Source: Aedes albopictus
Lineage: Eukaryota; Arthropoda; Insecta; Diptera; Culicidae
Reading direction: 5' to 3'
Assembly (NCBI RefSeq): GCF_035046485.1
Contig: NC_085138.1
Coordinates: 43,249,464-43,313,463, forward strand
DNA length: 64,000 nucleotides
Shown here in pieces: positions 46,420 through 58,495 of this stretch. Below the pieces are notes generated by a model. It made no database searches and was not told the DNA's origin. It saw only the letters and a list, made by a program, of their open reading frames with translations. A program made the translations under genes and the position numbers. Position 1 is the first letter of the stretch. Every line of letters starts with the position of its first letter.

Positions 46420-48775
46420 GAGGAGTTCCTCAGAAATTCCTCCATGAGTTTATCGGAAATTACTCCAGGAGTTCCCCGGAAATTCCTCCAAAAGCTTCTT
46501 AGAAATTCGTCCAAAAGCTCCTGAGAAATTCTTCCAGGGACTCCTCGTAAATTCCTCCAGAAGATTCTCTGGAATTCCCACAGGAGTCCTCGGGTATTTC
46601 CCCAAGAGTTCCTCAGGAATTTTTCCAGAAGTTCCTCGGGAAATCCTCCAGTAGTAACTCGGGAATCCCTCCAGTAGTCGTCAGGAATTCCTCCAGGGCT
46701 TCCTCAGGAATATTTCCAGGAGTTCCTCGGGAAATTCTCCAGTAGTTCCAGTAATAGCGAATTTCTCCTGGAGTTCCTCGAGTAGTGATCCAGTAGTTCC
46801 TGGGAAAATCCTCCAGGAGTATCTAAGAAATTCCTCTAGGACTTTTTCGGGAATTCTTTCAGGAGTTCTCAAGAATTCCTCCAGGACTTTTTCGGGAAGT
46901 CTTAAGGAAGTTCCTCGGAAATTTTTCCGAAATTCATCGAAAATTTCTCCAAGTTCTTCGTGAATTCCTTCTGGAGTTCCTCAGAAATTCTTCCAGATGT
47001 TTGTTATGATCCTCTAAAAGTTAGTTGGGAAATCCTCCAGGAGTTCCATCGGAAATGCTCCTGGAAATCCAGAAAAAATACTCCAGGAGTATCTAAGGAA
47101 TTCCTCTAGGACTTTTTCGGGAACCCTTAAGAAGTTCCTCGGAAATTTCTCCAAATTTTTCGTGAATTCCTCCTGGAGTTCCTCAAGAATTCTTCCAGAT
47201 GTTTTTAATGATGCTCTAAAAGTGTCCTGGGAAATCCTCCAGGAGTTCCATCGGAAATGCTCCGGGAAATCCTGAAAAAACACTCCAGGAGTATCTAAGA
47301 TTCCTGTTTCTCATGAATTCCTCCCGGAGTCCTCGGAAATTCCTCCAGGACTTACTTAGGAATATTTCCAGGAGTTCCTCGGGAAATCCTCCTGCAGTCC
47401 TCGGGAATATTTCCAGGAGTTCCTCGGGAAATCCTCCAGTAGTGCTTCGGAAATTCCTCCAGGAGTACCTCAAGTAGTGATCCAGTAGTTCCTGAAAAAA
47501 TCTTCCAGGATTATCTAAGGAATTCCTTCGGGACTTTTTCGGGAATACTTAAGGAAGTTCATCGGAAATTTCTCTAAGTTCTTCGTGAATCCCACCTGGA
47601 GTTCCTCAGGAATTCTTCCAGAAGTTTCTTGGGAAATCCTCCAGGAGTTCCATCGGAAATGCTCCAGGAAATCCTGAAAATAAATACTCCAGAAGTATCT
47701 AAGGAATTCCTCCAGTTTCTCATGAATTCCTCCTGGCGTCCTCGGGAATTCCTCCAGGACTTCCTCAGGAATATTTCCAGGAGTTTCTCGGGAAATCCTC
47801 CAGTAGTTCTTCGGGAATTCCTCCAGAAGTTAATCGAGAATTTCTGCTGGAGTTCCTCAAGTAGTGATTCAGTAGTTCCTGAAAAAATCTTCCAGGAGTA
47901 TCTAAGGAATTCCTCCAGAACTTTTTCGGGAATACTTAAGGAAGTTCATCGGAAATTTCTCCAAGTTCTTCGTGAATCCCTCCTGGAGTTCCTCGAGAAT
48001 TCTTCCAGATGTTTCTAATGATCTTCTAAAAGTTTCTTGGGAAATCCTGTAACCGTTCAAGAACTCAACCGAGGTTTTTTGTAAACTTTCGGTGGCTTTA
48101 GCGCCACTCTCGCACGCGAGAGATCACCAGTCTGTTAATTTGTCCGACTTCGCTGAGACAAATCCTCAGGGGTTATTCGAACGGCTGTTTTGACTCACCA
48201 AAAACAAAATGACCAAACTTGACACCTTCTAGAAACGTTACAATCCTCCAGGAGTTCCTTCGGGAATGCTCCAGGAAATCCACAAAAAATACTCCAGGAG
48301 TATCTAAGGAATTTCTCCAGTTTCTCACGAATACCTGCAGGAAATTCCAAGGAATTCCTCCAGGAGCTTTTTTTGGGAATTCTTGGGAAGCTCCTCAAGG
48401 AGTTTCTAAGGATCCTCCAGAAGTTCCTGGGGAATTCCTTCAGGAATTTGTAAGGAAGTCGTCCAGGTGTTTCTTGGGTATTTCTTCTGGAGATCGTCAA
48501 GAATTCCTCCAGGAGTTCCTTCCAGAGATGCTCGAGAATTCTCCCATGAGTTTCTCGAGCTTCAGGAGTTTCTTAGAATTTCCTCCAGAAGTTGCTAAGG
48601 AAATCCTGTAGGATTTTTAGAGAATTTCTTCAGGAGTTCATCGGGAATTCCTCCTTGAGTTTCTAAGAAATTCCTCCAAGAGTTTTTCGGTAATTCTTCC
48701 AAGAGTTCCTCAGAAATTCTTCCAAGTTAAGTTCCTTTGGGATTCCTTTAGGAGTACCTTGGAAATTCCTCCTGG
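46420..48775 (-). repeat. 12-bp array, CAGGAATTCCTC orientation
   Basis: Dense repeats of TCCTCCAGGAGTTCCTCGGGAA-type units (12-bp register, complement orientation). Higher-order similarity is present: blocks of about 600 bp beginning near 46860, 47100, 47300 and 47880 repeat the order AGGACTTTTTCGGGAA...TTCTTCGTGAATTCC. Frames such as 47629-48018 and 48219-48611 are repeat-derived. Confidence 0.85.
48048..48242. mobile_element. 195-bp LTR-like insertion with 4-bp duplication
   Basis: Unique sequence interrupts the array. It begins TGTAACCGTTC, ends GAAACGTTACA (imperfect inverted ends, TG...CA), and is flanked by ATCC at 48044-48047 and 48243-48246. The TG/CA ends and 4-bp duplication fit a solo LTR of a Ty3/gypsy-type element, although it is short. 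A MITE with a 4-bp duplication is the alternative. No internal coding sequence. Confidence 0.6.
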
Positions 48776-51360
48776 AGTTAATCCCCGGAGGAATTCCTGG
48801 AGGAATCCACGGAGGAATTGCTGGAAAAAAATCCCGGAAGGAATTCCTGGTGGAATCCCCAGAGAACTCCTGGAGGAATCCCCGAAAGAATTTATGAAGG
48901 AATCCCCGGAGGAATTCCTGGAGGAATCCTTTGCGGAAATCCCGAAATAATCCTCTGGAGGAGTCTCCGAAGGAATTCCTTGAGGAACTCCCGAAGGAAT
49001 TCCTGCAGGAAATTCCGGAGGAATTCCTAAAGGAATATCCGTAACATTCCTGGGGGAACCTCCGGATGCTTTTTTTTTTGGGAATTCTTCCAGAAGTTCC
49101 TTGGAAATTCTTCAAGAAGTTCATCGGAAATTTCTCCATGTTCTTCGGGAGTTCCTCAAGGAGTTTCTAAGGATCCTCCAGAAGAATTCCTTCATGAGTT
49201 TATAAGAAATCCAGGAGTTTCTTGGGTATTTCTTCTGGAGTTCGTCAAGAATTCCTCCAGGAGTTCCTCGAGAGCTCCTTCCAAAGTTGCTCGAGAATTC
49301 TCACAGGAGTTTCTTAGAATTTCCTCCAGAAGTTGCTAAGGAAATCCGGTAGAAGTTTTTTGGGGAATTTCTTCAGGAGTTCGTTTGGAATTCATCCTTG
49401 AGTTTCTAAGGAATTTCTCCACGAGTTTTTCGGAAATTCCTCCAGGAGTTCCTCAGTAATTCTTCCAAGTCAAGTTCCTTCGGTATTTCTTAAGGAGTAC
49501 CTTGGAAATTCCTCCAGGAGAAATTCCTGGAGGAATCCACGGAGGAATTTCTGGAAAAATCCCAGAAGGAATTCCTGGAAGAATCCCCGGAGGAATTCCT
49601 GGAGGCATCCTCTGGAGGAGTACCCGAAGGAATTCCTGGAGGAATATCCGAGGAAATTCCTGGAGGAATATCCGAGCAAATTCCTGGAGGAATCACCGAT
49701 GGAATTCCTTGAGGAATCCCCGAAGGATTTCCTGCAGGAAATTTCGGAAGAATTCCTAAAGGAATATCCGTAAAATTCCTGGAGGAATCTCCGGAGGAAT
49801 TCCTGGGAAATTTCCAGGGGGAATTTTCGGAGAATTCCTGCAGGAGTTCCAGAAAAACTCCTAGAAGAGTTCCTGAAAATTTGCGGTGAGGAAATACTGT
49901 AGGAATTCCCAGGGAATTCCTGGAGTAATTTTCAGATGAATTCCTGGAGGAATCCTCAGAGGAATTCTGGAGGAATGTGCGGAGGAGTTCCTGGAGGAAT
50001 CCCCGAAGGGATTCCTGCAAGAATCCTCGAAGAGATTCCTGGAGGAATCCTCGAAGAAATTCCTAGTGGAACCCCTGAAGGAAGTCCTAGAGGAATCCCC
50101 GAAGTTATTCCTGGAGGAATCCTCGAAGGAATTCCTGGGGAACACTCCGGAGGAATTCCTGACGGGATCTCCGTAAAATTCCTGGGGATGTTTCTGGAGG
50201 AATCTCCAGAGGAATTCCTGGAAGAATCTTCGAATCGGATCTCCTGGAACATTTCCCGAGAAACTTCTGGAAGAATTCCTGGGGAATTCCCTAGGAGCTC
50301 CTGGAAGAATTCCTTCAAGAATTCCCAGGGAACTTCTGGATGGCCTTCCGAGGAGCTCCTGGAAGAATTCTCGGGAAACTCTTGGAGGAATTTCCGCGGA
50401 ACTCCTAGAGGAATTCACAACAACCTAATGGAGATTTTTGGGAACTTCTATAGGGACTATCGAGAAACTTCTGGAATTTCCAAGGATCTCCTGGAGGTAT
50501 TACCGAATACTTTTTTTAAAGGAATTTCCGTGGAAAACCTGGAGCAATTGCTTGGAATTCTCTCTAAGAATTCCCTGGAAAGTCCTGGAGGAATTCCTGG
50601 AGAAATATCCAATAGCCTGCTAGAGGAATTACCTGGAAACTCGTGGAGGAATTCCAGAGAAGGTTCTGGAGATATTTTGAGGGAACTTTTGTGGAACTTT
50701 CCGGAACATTTTGGGAGATTTCTGTATATCTCAGCGTACTCCTGGAGAAACTCTCGAAAAACTTCTGGAAGAATTCCTGGAGAATTCCCTAGCAACTACT
50801 GGAAGAATTCTTGACGAACTCCCGAAACACCCCTGGAGGAATTTCCAGGTAACTAACGGAAGAATCCTCGAAAAACTCCGTCAGGAATTCCCAGGGAACT
50901 TCTGGATGACTTTCCGAGGAACTTCTAGAGGAATTCACAACAACCTAATGGAGATTTTTGGGTACTTCTATAGGAATTATCGAGAAACTCCTGGATAAAT
51001 TTCCAAGGATCTCCTGGAGGTATTACCGAATAGTTTTTTGAGGAATTTCCGTGGAAAACCTAGAGGAATTGCCTGGAGAAATATCCAAGAGCCTGCTGGA
51101 GGAATTGCCTGGAAACTCGTGGAGGAGTTCCAGAGAAGGTTCATATTCCCAATGATCTCATGAAGGAATTCCCTTAGATTCTTCAGGAATTCTTCAGGAA
51201 CTCCTAGAGACATTCTTTGGGAATTTTTGGGGGAATTGTCCAGAAGGCAGCTACTGGAGGAATTTCGCAGATGGAAACTCCTGGAGGATTTCCCCAGAGG
51301 GAATCCCCAGGAATTCCTTCAGAGATTCCTTCAAGAATTCATCCGGGGATTTCTCCAGGC
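48776..51360 (+). repeat. 12-bp array, mainly GAGGAATTCCTG orientation, with inversions
   Basis: The orientation flips near 48780 (to GAGGAATTCCTG), back at about 49070, forward again at about 49515, and becomes mixed after about 51170. Inside it, near-duplicate blocks at about 50400-50660 and 50930-51140 share CACAACCTAATGGAGATTTT and GGAATTTCCGTGGAAAACCT. The longest open frames (49936-50814, 292 codons, GIPE/RNSR type) come from the four-codon period and are not genes. Confidence 0.85.
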
Positions 51361-51995
51361 TTGTGACGTTGTTGAGGGGATAAGGCCTCTCAAAATCAAT
51401 GAAATCTAATTTAGACATGTTCACGTGAAAACTAGTGCATTGAGCTGATAAAAAGTAGAATTTTGTCGGATTTAGGAGAGCTTTGCCCTATCTACCGAAA
51501 CAGTCTAATCAGTTTCGTCGGAAGACCATGTTCTATCATAACTCGTTTCTTTCTACTGAATTTACTACTTTATCCCAACTGGGAAAAAAATCTTCTTCTC
51601 AGCTTAGTCAACTAAGAGCCTGTCCACAGCAGACACAAAGAATTCAATCTCGTGTATTAGGATGATTTAGTAAAATGACATACTTTTTATGTGAACCTTT
51701 TAATCATAGTTGCAATAACAATTCTATAATTTTGATGCATTGTTACTGTGCATCTCGTTTAGTTTCCTCAAACATCGTTCTATTGTTTTCACCATTTCGA
51801 TAAAATTTCATTATAATTTTGCATGTCTTCCAGAAACAAACAATAACTGTTTAGTTAATTTCCAATCTTTGTTTTCTGTTTTCCGTTTACCGGTTCTGTT
51901 CCGTTTGGTTTCTCCTGATCATCATCATCATCCTCTACACCACGTGCATGCAATCCAACACACAACCCCTCCACACCCACACACACATATTGCAG
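51361..51995. other. Intron before the RhoGEF exon
   Basis: No repeat recognised. ACACAC-rich sequence at 51958-51988 precedes the acceptor ATATTGCAG ending at 51995. Confidence 0.5.
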
Positions 51996-52483
51996 CGACG
52001 GACGAGTACCACGGAATCAACGGCAACGTCTCCTTAGACCGGCGCAGTGAAATCGTCCAGTCGCCAAATCGGTACGATTTAGTTCCCGGCCTAGGCGCCT
52101 CGGATCGGTCCAACAACAATTCCTTGTCGCGGACCAGTGAAACCGGGACGTACGATCTGAGCAGTGCCGAAGCGAGGGCCCGAAACGGGTTCAACAATAA
52201 TGGAACCGCCGGAAATGGGGGGCTGCATACGGTCGACGAGAATGTGATCAACAATAACAATAACAACAACAACAATGTGCATCACTATCAGAATCAACCG
52301 ACGGTACCGACGCATGCCACCATGATCGGAGGGAACGGAGTCAACGGAGGATCCGGCACGCTGAGATCCATCGACGAGGAGATCAAAAAGAAGAAATGGC
52401 CAACGGATCGGGCGTACTTCCTGGCGAAGGAACTGCTGATGACCGAGAGGACCTACAAAAAGGACTTGGATGTGCTCAACACG
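51996..52483 (+). CDS. Cdep: Cdep/FARP exon: Asn-rich linker and start of DH (RhoGEF) domain
   Basis: The exon enters in phase 1 and ends on a codon boundary (488 bp). It encodes a low-complexity linker (TDEYHGINGNVSLDRRSEI; a run of Asn codons at about 52245-52275) followed by KKWPTDRAYFLAKELLMTER and TYKKDLDVLNT. KELLMTERTYKKDLDVL is conserved region 1 of the Dbl-homology domain, the helix that contacts the Rho GTPase switch. The phase matches the donors of both 30285 and 31037. The donor GTGAGT begins at 52484 and is followed after only 25 bp by a foldback transposon. Confidence 0.93.
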
Positions 52484-52508
52484 GTGAGTTAAAGTTTTTA
52501 CTCCACAG

Positions 52509-54357
52509 CACAGTGGCTGATTTCGTCATTTTAGCGCGCTTAATTAATAACTTTTTAACTATGACGTTTAGTGTCATGGTGTCTTTGAGAAAGTTTTTCG
52601 CTATAATAAGGAGCTTCTTTCGAACTATTGTTAAAAATGATCAATCACCCTAAAAGTGAGATAGAAAATTTATTTTTTGCATTTTTCAAGATACACGGTT
52701 GGTGTCTTCACAAAAGTTGTAGAAAATGTTATTTGGAGCAACTTTGCTAAAGACGCCAAGTTTGTAACTCCGTTACTTTTCAAGATACGTTACGTTCTTT
52801 ATCATCAGCCCCTTGAAAAGGGTTTTTGTGCAATACCTTTCGAAGGATTGATTCTACATTTTTCTGATGTTCTACAGAGTTATAGATAATTGTAAAACAC
52901 ATAACTTTGCCGAACACGACATCCCGCTAATTTCAAAAATAAAATAGTTATAACGGTTTTTATAGTTTTTTGGACCATATTTCAAGCATATATATCCTAG
53001 CTATAGGCAGTTATATGCAAATTTCCTTTTACGCATGTGAATATACCAGTAATTGCCTTTCTTAAAAAGCCAAAACCATCAAACTGTAAGAGACTGTAAG
53101 ATGGTTTTTGAACAGAAACTTTCAACCATCTATGTTACTTTTATATGGGATTTATTCATATCTTCAACATGTGTATTTGACAGTTCGTGGCAATTCGCAT
53201 TTTTATTGCTATTGTACGTGTGTGTGAATATATAGAATGGACTGTGGTGCATTCTGGAGCATTTATGAAGTACGTTACACGAAAACTTACCATCTACTTA
53301 TATTTTCTTACTAACTCACAGTGCTGCATGTAGTCCACGAAAAGATCGAACGAAGTACCATTTTTTTTTTCTCAAATTCTAAACTTGTTCGTGACATATT
53401 TTGTGAACGCTCCCTCTAGTACATGTCTACAATAGTTATAGCTAATAATAAATCTCATTGTACTTTACAGTAAGGTGCTGTTTAATCGTGATTTGACAAA
53501 AAAAAGTAACACTTAATGCGTTCTTTTCGTGGACTACGTGCAGCACAGTCAGTTAGCCAGAAAATTGAAGTAGATGGTAAGTTTTCATGTAACGTACTTC
53601 ATGAATGCTCCAGAATGCACCACAATCCTTTCTATATATTCACACACTTACAATAACAATAAAAATGCAAACTGTCATGAACTCTCAAAAAAATATGTTG
53701 AAGATATGAATAAATCCCATATAAAAGTAACATAGATGGTTGAAAGTTTCAATACAAAAACCATCTTACAGTCTCTTACAGTTTGATGGTTTTGACTTTC
53801 TAAGAGAGGCAATTACTTATATATTCACATGCTTAAAAAGAAATTTGCATATAATTGCCTATAGCTAGGTTATATATGCTTGAAATATGGTCCAAAAAAC
53901 TACAAAAACCGTTATAACTATTTTATTTTTGAAATTAACGGGATGTCGTGTTCGGCAAAGTTATGTGTTTTACCACTATCTATAACTTTGTAGAACATCA
54001 GAAAAATGTAGAATCAATTCTTCTAAACTTATTGCGCAAAAACCCTTTTCAAGGGGCTGATGATAAAGAACGTAACGTATCTTGAAAAGTAACGGAGTTA
54101 CAAACTTGGCGTCTTTGGCAAAGTTGCTCCAAATAACATTTTCTACAACTTTTGTGAAGACACCAAGCGTGTATCTTGAAAAAATGCAAAAAATAAATTT
54201 TCTATCTCACTTTTAGGGGGATTGATAATTTTTAACAATAGTTCAAAAGAACCTCCTTATTATAGCGAAAAACTTTCTCGAAGACACCATAACACTAAAC
54301 GTCATAGTTAAAAAGTTATTAATTAAGCGCGCTAAAATGACGAAATCAGCCACTGTT
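52509..54357. mobile_element. Transib-like foldback element, 5-bp target duplication CACAG
   Basis: A 1,849-bp element is almost entirely inverted repeat: left arm about 52509-53345, right arm about 53525-54357, central loop about 180 bp. The left end is CACAGTGGCTGATTTCGTCA. The right end is its complement except for a changed base in the terminal heptamer (AACAGTG). The 5 bp CACAG is duplicated exactly at 52504-52508 and 54358-54362. A 5-bp duplication with a CACAGTG-type terminus is the Transib signature, related to the RAG recombination-signal heptamer. No transposase is present. It fills nearly the whole intron between two DH exons, ending 39 bp before the exon at 54397. Confidence 0.75.
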
Positions 54358-54396
54358 CACAGTTGTTCTTGTAATAACATGATCTTTATATTTCAG

Positions 54397-54591
54397 TGGT
54401 TCCGAGAGGAACTGACACCGGAGGACGTGGAGAATTTGCAACCGTTGTTCCAGTACTTCGATTCAATGCTCGAACATCACAGCGTCTTTCTGCGGGATCT
54501 CGAGCATCGGATATTGCTGTGGGAGGGACGTGGCGGTCACGAGACCCACAGAATAGGGGACGTTATGCTGAAGAATATGGTCGTGCTGCCG
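54397..54591 (+). CDS. Cdep: Cdep/FARP exon: central DH domain
   Basis: Sixty-five codons, phase 0 in and out: WFREELTPEDVENLQPLFQY, FDSMLEHHSVFLRDLEHRIL, LWEGRGGHETHRIGDVMLKN and MVVLP. This matches the DH region between conserved regions 1 and 2 (hydrophobic helices, then IGD(V/I)ML). The acceptor ATATTTCAG ends at 54396 and the donor GTGAGT begins at 54592. Its length is a multiple of three, so skipping would keep the frame but destroy the DH fold. Confidence 0.94.
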
Positions 54592-54749
54592 GTGAGTGTA
54601 ATGCATAAAATCGCTTTCTTATTCATGAAATACTTTTTAGCCGTGCTAAATTAAACTGGATAGAAGGGTCAATTGTACCAGTTCCCGTAGAAAAGATTTT
54701 TCGATAAACTTGTAATTATCAATGAGATTCAATGAGAAGTTTTTGTAGA

Positions 54750-55105
54750 AACAGTTGTCCCCTGGGATTTCTCCAGAAGTTCCTTCTGAGATGTCTCAGA
54801 TGTCTCTTTTTAGCTTCTGTCTTGGGGATCCTTTCAGGAGTTCCTTAAAAAATCGGAATGCATTAAGAAATTTATTCTGTGTTTTATCCAAACGATCCTC
54901 TTGAAATCCCTTCATAAGTTGCTTTTTGTTTTAGAGATTCACCAAAAGGATACTTCTGAAATATCTCCATGAGTTTCTCCAAGGTTTTGTTAAGATTTTT
55001 AACAATTTTTTTAAATATTATTTTCTGATATCCATCCAGAATTTCCTTCTGATATTCCTCCAAAAGTTCACCCAGAAATTCGTCCTGTGATTCTTTCAAA
55101 AAAAA
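54750..55105 (-). repeat. Degenerate 12-bp repeats
   Basis: Loose CAGAAGTTCCTTCTGAGAT/TTCCTCCAAAAG units, the complement orientation of the window-wide 12-bp repeat. No gene. Confidence 0.55.
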
Positions 55106-55454
55106 AATTCTAGGATTTCATTACATCTTCATTACCTCTGGCTTTAGTGGAAGTAGAAACGGTTTATCGATTTTCCGGACCAATTTCGGAACCAAGTTTT
55201 GAGACTGGTTCAATACTCAACTGTCATGCGGCAATTCAAAGCCTTGCGGTTTTCGAAATACACCATTCTGTGTTAGTTTTATGTTGTTTGAAATACTTCA
55301 GACCATTTTGAACTCGAAATACGGATTTCCCGGAAACCGGTTCCGGTGGTTCCGGGGTCTATTTTTCGAATGTTATTTGCGTCAAGCGACACCTCAAATA
55401 TCATGGTTTTTCAAGGCACATGATTCTGAGCTGTTTTTGCGTTATTCGAAACAA
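55106..55454. other. Intronic; possible old element
   Basis: The sequence contains GGTTCCGGTGG/ATTTCCGGAAACC-like inverted pieces (55190-55380), but no clear ends. No gene recognised. Confidence 0.35.
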
Positions 55455-56690
55455 TAACTCCTGCGATTCTTTCAGGGACTCATAAAAAATCCTCTAGGAA
55501 TACCTCTATCAATTATCTTAGGGACTTTTCTAGGCATTCCTTTATGAATTTCTCCCGATTTTTCTTCAATGATTCATTCAGAAATCCCTCCTAGGATTTA
55601 TCTAGAAATTCTTACTATGATATTTCTCGGAATTCTTCTATGGATTCCTCAAGAAACGTCTACTGCGATTCCTTCAGGAATTCTTGGTGGAATTATTCTA
55701 GACAATCTTTTTTTGGATACTTCCTGTTGGCCGTACTCTATGAAATCCAGCTGGGATAACTCAAGCAATAATTATTAGGACTTCTCAAGGGATTTCTCCT
55801 GGCATACCAACTTACTGCAATACATTCGGAACATTTTCCTGAGATTCTTCCGGAAATGCCTCCTGCGATTCCATCAAGGACTCCTCCATAGATTCCTCCA
55901 GAATACCTCTACCGATTCTTCTCTAAGAATTCCATGCCGGGCTTGATGGGGTTTTTCTAATAATTCCTGTAGAGATTCTTGCAGCGATTCCTACTAGAAT
56001 TTCTTCAGAAGATCCTTCAAAAACTCTTGATGGGACCATTCAAGACAATCTTCCGTGGATTAATTCAGAAGTTCCGGTGATACGTCTCCAAAAACATCTA
56101 AAGAGATTTTATCCAGGAATTCCAGCTGAGATCCCTCAAACAATTGCAACTGTGGTTTTACTAGCGATTCCTTCTGGGACTTCTCCGGAAAATCTCACTG
56201 TTGTACCTTCAGGAGTTCTTCTAAGGATTTCTCTAGAGATTTCTCGTGGGATTTGTTGAGAAATTTTTGTTAGGATTACTCATAGCAATATTTCGGACAT
56301 TCTTCCAAAAGTTCCTCCGGTGATTCCTCTAAGAATTCTCTCAGAGATTTTATCAAATGATTCCTCCAATAATTTTTCATGGGATTCCTTCTAGAGGTCC
56401 TCGTGAGCTTCCTCCTGAAATTCCAACTCAACTGGTATTCCTCAAGCAAATCTTCCTGCGGATCTTCCACCTATTCTTTCTTGGACTCCTCCAGATATTA
56501 TAACTGTGATACAAATTCTAGGGATTCTTGTAGAGCTTTCTTCTGGCTGTTTTGCTGGGATCCTTTCAGGCAATCTTCCTGGAATTCTTGCAGAAATTCC
56601 TTCGGTTGTTATTTCAGGAATTCTTCCAAAGATTTTATCCAAAGATTCCTCCAGAAACTCCTCACGTTTAGAGTCCTTAGATCCTCCTCA
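55455..56690 (-). repeat. Degenerate 12-bp array, CAGGAATTCCTC orientation
   Basis: Continuous GGGATTCCTTCAGGAATTCTT-type units. Open frames on both strands (for example 56379-56699) are repeat-derived. Confidence 0.75.
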
Positions 56691-56696
56691 AAAAGC

Positions 56697-58186
56697 TAAC
56701 ATGTGCGCGGCCTACCACAAAGCCGACGGCCCCTTTCTGGTTCTCTGCAGAATATGGTTTTGACTTATAGAACCTTAGGCATACGAGCTACGTGGCCAGC
56801 CCACCGCAGCCTGCCATAGTTTATTCGCTTCATATATCCATCTCTTTGTATACTTGGTATAATTCGTAGATAACCTCCTAGTACCACTTCGTCACCACTA
56901 CCACAGTCGAACCGATGTTGACCACCAGCAACCTTGTACTTCGTTTTTGTGATGTTAATCGTAACTCCAATCCATGTGGTCTACCTCTTCCACGGCCCGA
57001 CGGCCGATTCCGGTGATGTCGATATCGTCCGCAAAGCCCAGGAGCATATGCGATCGCCTGGCAATGGTTCCGCTCCTTTGCACACCAGCTGTCCTTATCG
57101 CCTTCCTCCATTGCTATGGTGAACAAGGTTCGAAAGAGCATCGCCCTGCTTCAGTTCGTCTAAGGTTACGAAACTTTATCCGCAATCCGCATTCTTAATT
57201 TTAATCCGTCAAGTGTCGCACGAATCAGTCTAATCAACTTCGCGGGAAATCCATGGTCGATCATAATCTGCCATATCTCGTTTCTCTTCACTAAATCTTA
57301 CGTCGCTTTGAAATCAACAAACAGATGATGGTTCTGCAAGTTGTACTTCCGAAATTCATCTAGAATCTGCCGTAGGGTTAGCACTGAACATCTGATCCGC
57401 CGTTGATCGGCCTTCACGAAAACCCGCCTGATATTCGCCGACGTAGGACTCCTCAATCAACCTCTTCCTGTTAAGCAGAATTCCGTACAAAATGTTTTTA
57501 CGCTGAATTGAAAAGTGTTATTCTTCTGTAATTCACGCACTCCCGTCGATTCCTTTTTTTTTTATATAGAGTGCAAACGAGACCATCCAACAAACTAGCA
57601 GGCAGTTCTTCCACTACAGCTGCATACAGCTACTCACTACTGTTGTTCTTCAGCCCTCTAATGTTTGTCTTGACTTCGTATAGCGTTGAAGGTTCCAAAG
57701 CATGTCCGTTGTCGTCGATTCGAATTCTGTCTTTAGCTCTTTTATTCCCACCGTTCATCAATTTCTCGAAGTGGTCTCTTCACCTGGCAGCCACTATTGT
57801 TTTGTCTGTCAGCAAGTTTTCATCACGGTCGTTGGACATGACGGGAGAAGGCACTGTTTTTCTCCGCGTACCATTTACATTTTCGTAAAACCACCGCATA
57901 CCATTCTGCTTCATACTTTCTTGCGCCTGAGCAATCACATTTCCTTCATGATGACACTTCTCGTCGAACCACCCGTTCGTTCCTAGGTCGTCTTTGAACA
58001 GTGCATATCACCTGTCGCGCTGCTGTACTCATCATTCAGTGGATAGACTCTCACAGAATATTGAGGTTATCGCTCTCGTTGATCTCACTTATTCGCTCTT
58101 CCAGCTTAACTTTGAACTTTGAAGTCTATGGCTTATTCGTCCAGGTCCTGAAGTTTTTCGTGGTGGTATAAATAAGGCTTCGACAG
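56697..58186 (-). pseudogene. Decayed RTE copy
   Basis: On the minus strand, in broken frames and in order from the C-terminus: GRLRWAGHVARMPKV at about 56775-56820, an FADDIDIT-type catalytic box near 57015-57040, HHLFVDFKAT at about 57303-57335, and QAGFREGRSTADQMF-like sequence at about 57395-57440. Linker and endonuclease remnants extend to about 58180. Several stops and frameshifts make it non-functional. Antisense to the host gene. Confidence 0.8.
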
Positions 58187-58495
58187 GCTACCTTACCGGG
58201 GTCGCGCAGCCTACATCACGTGGGTAGGGCTGACCTTAGATATAGCTGACGCAATACAACATTTCTTATTCAGCCGCTGGATGCCAAAACTGGCGCAGTT
58301 TGTGCCGTACCTCCTCAATCTAGCTGAAGTCAGAAGGACAACGGTGCCCAGGCGGCACTACTAGTTCTGCACAGAACTCTTAGCTGGCAGTCTTTGTTAT
58401 CGATTGACCCGTGAAAGCATTAGGTAGGGACTTGTGGGGCTCAAAGCTATGTTGGACGCTCCAGCTTATCGGCTCACCGTTTTGCAGCCCAACAA
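58187..58495 (-). mobile_element. RTE 5' untranslated region, matching 18930-19194
   Basis: Strong similarity to the 5' end of the full-length RTE element, with shared blocks such as CCTCAATCTAGCTGAAGTCA and CGGCTCACCGTTTTGCAGCC. It ends at the same base (complement GGGCTGCAAAACGGTGAG). It lacks an internal stretch present in the other copy (about 18982-19010). It belongs to the decayed copy to its left or to a separate truncated insertion. Confidence 0.8.

Noticed and set aside
48663..49139. 158-codon frame (-) and similar frames in 46.4-51.4 kb
   Set aside because: Repeat-derived; no domain and no splice-phase relation to the host gene.
49936..50814. 292-codon open frame (+)
   Set aside because: Pure product of the 12-bp repeat (GIPE/RNSR-type four-residue period). 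Equally long frames occur on the other strand.
46420..51360. CRISPR-like repeat array
   Set aside because: No constant repeats with unique spacers; tandem 12-bp degenerate repeats in a eukaryotic intron.
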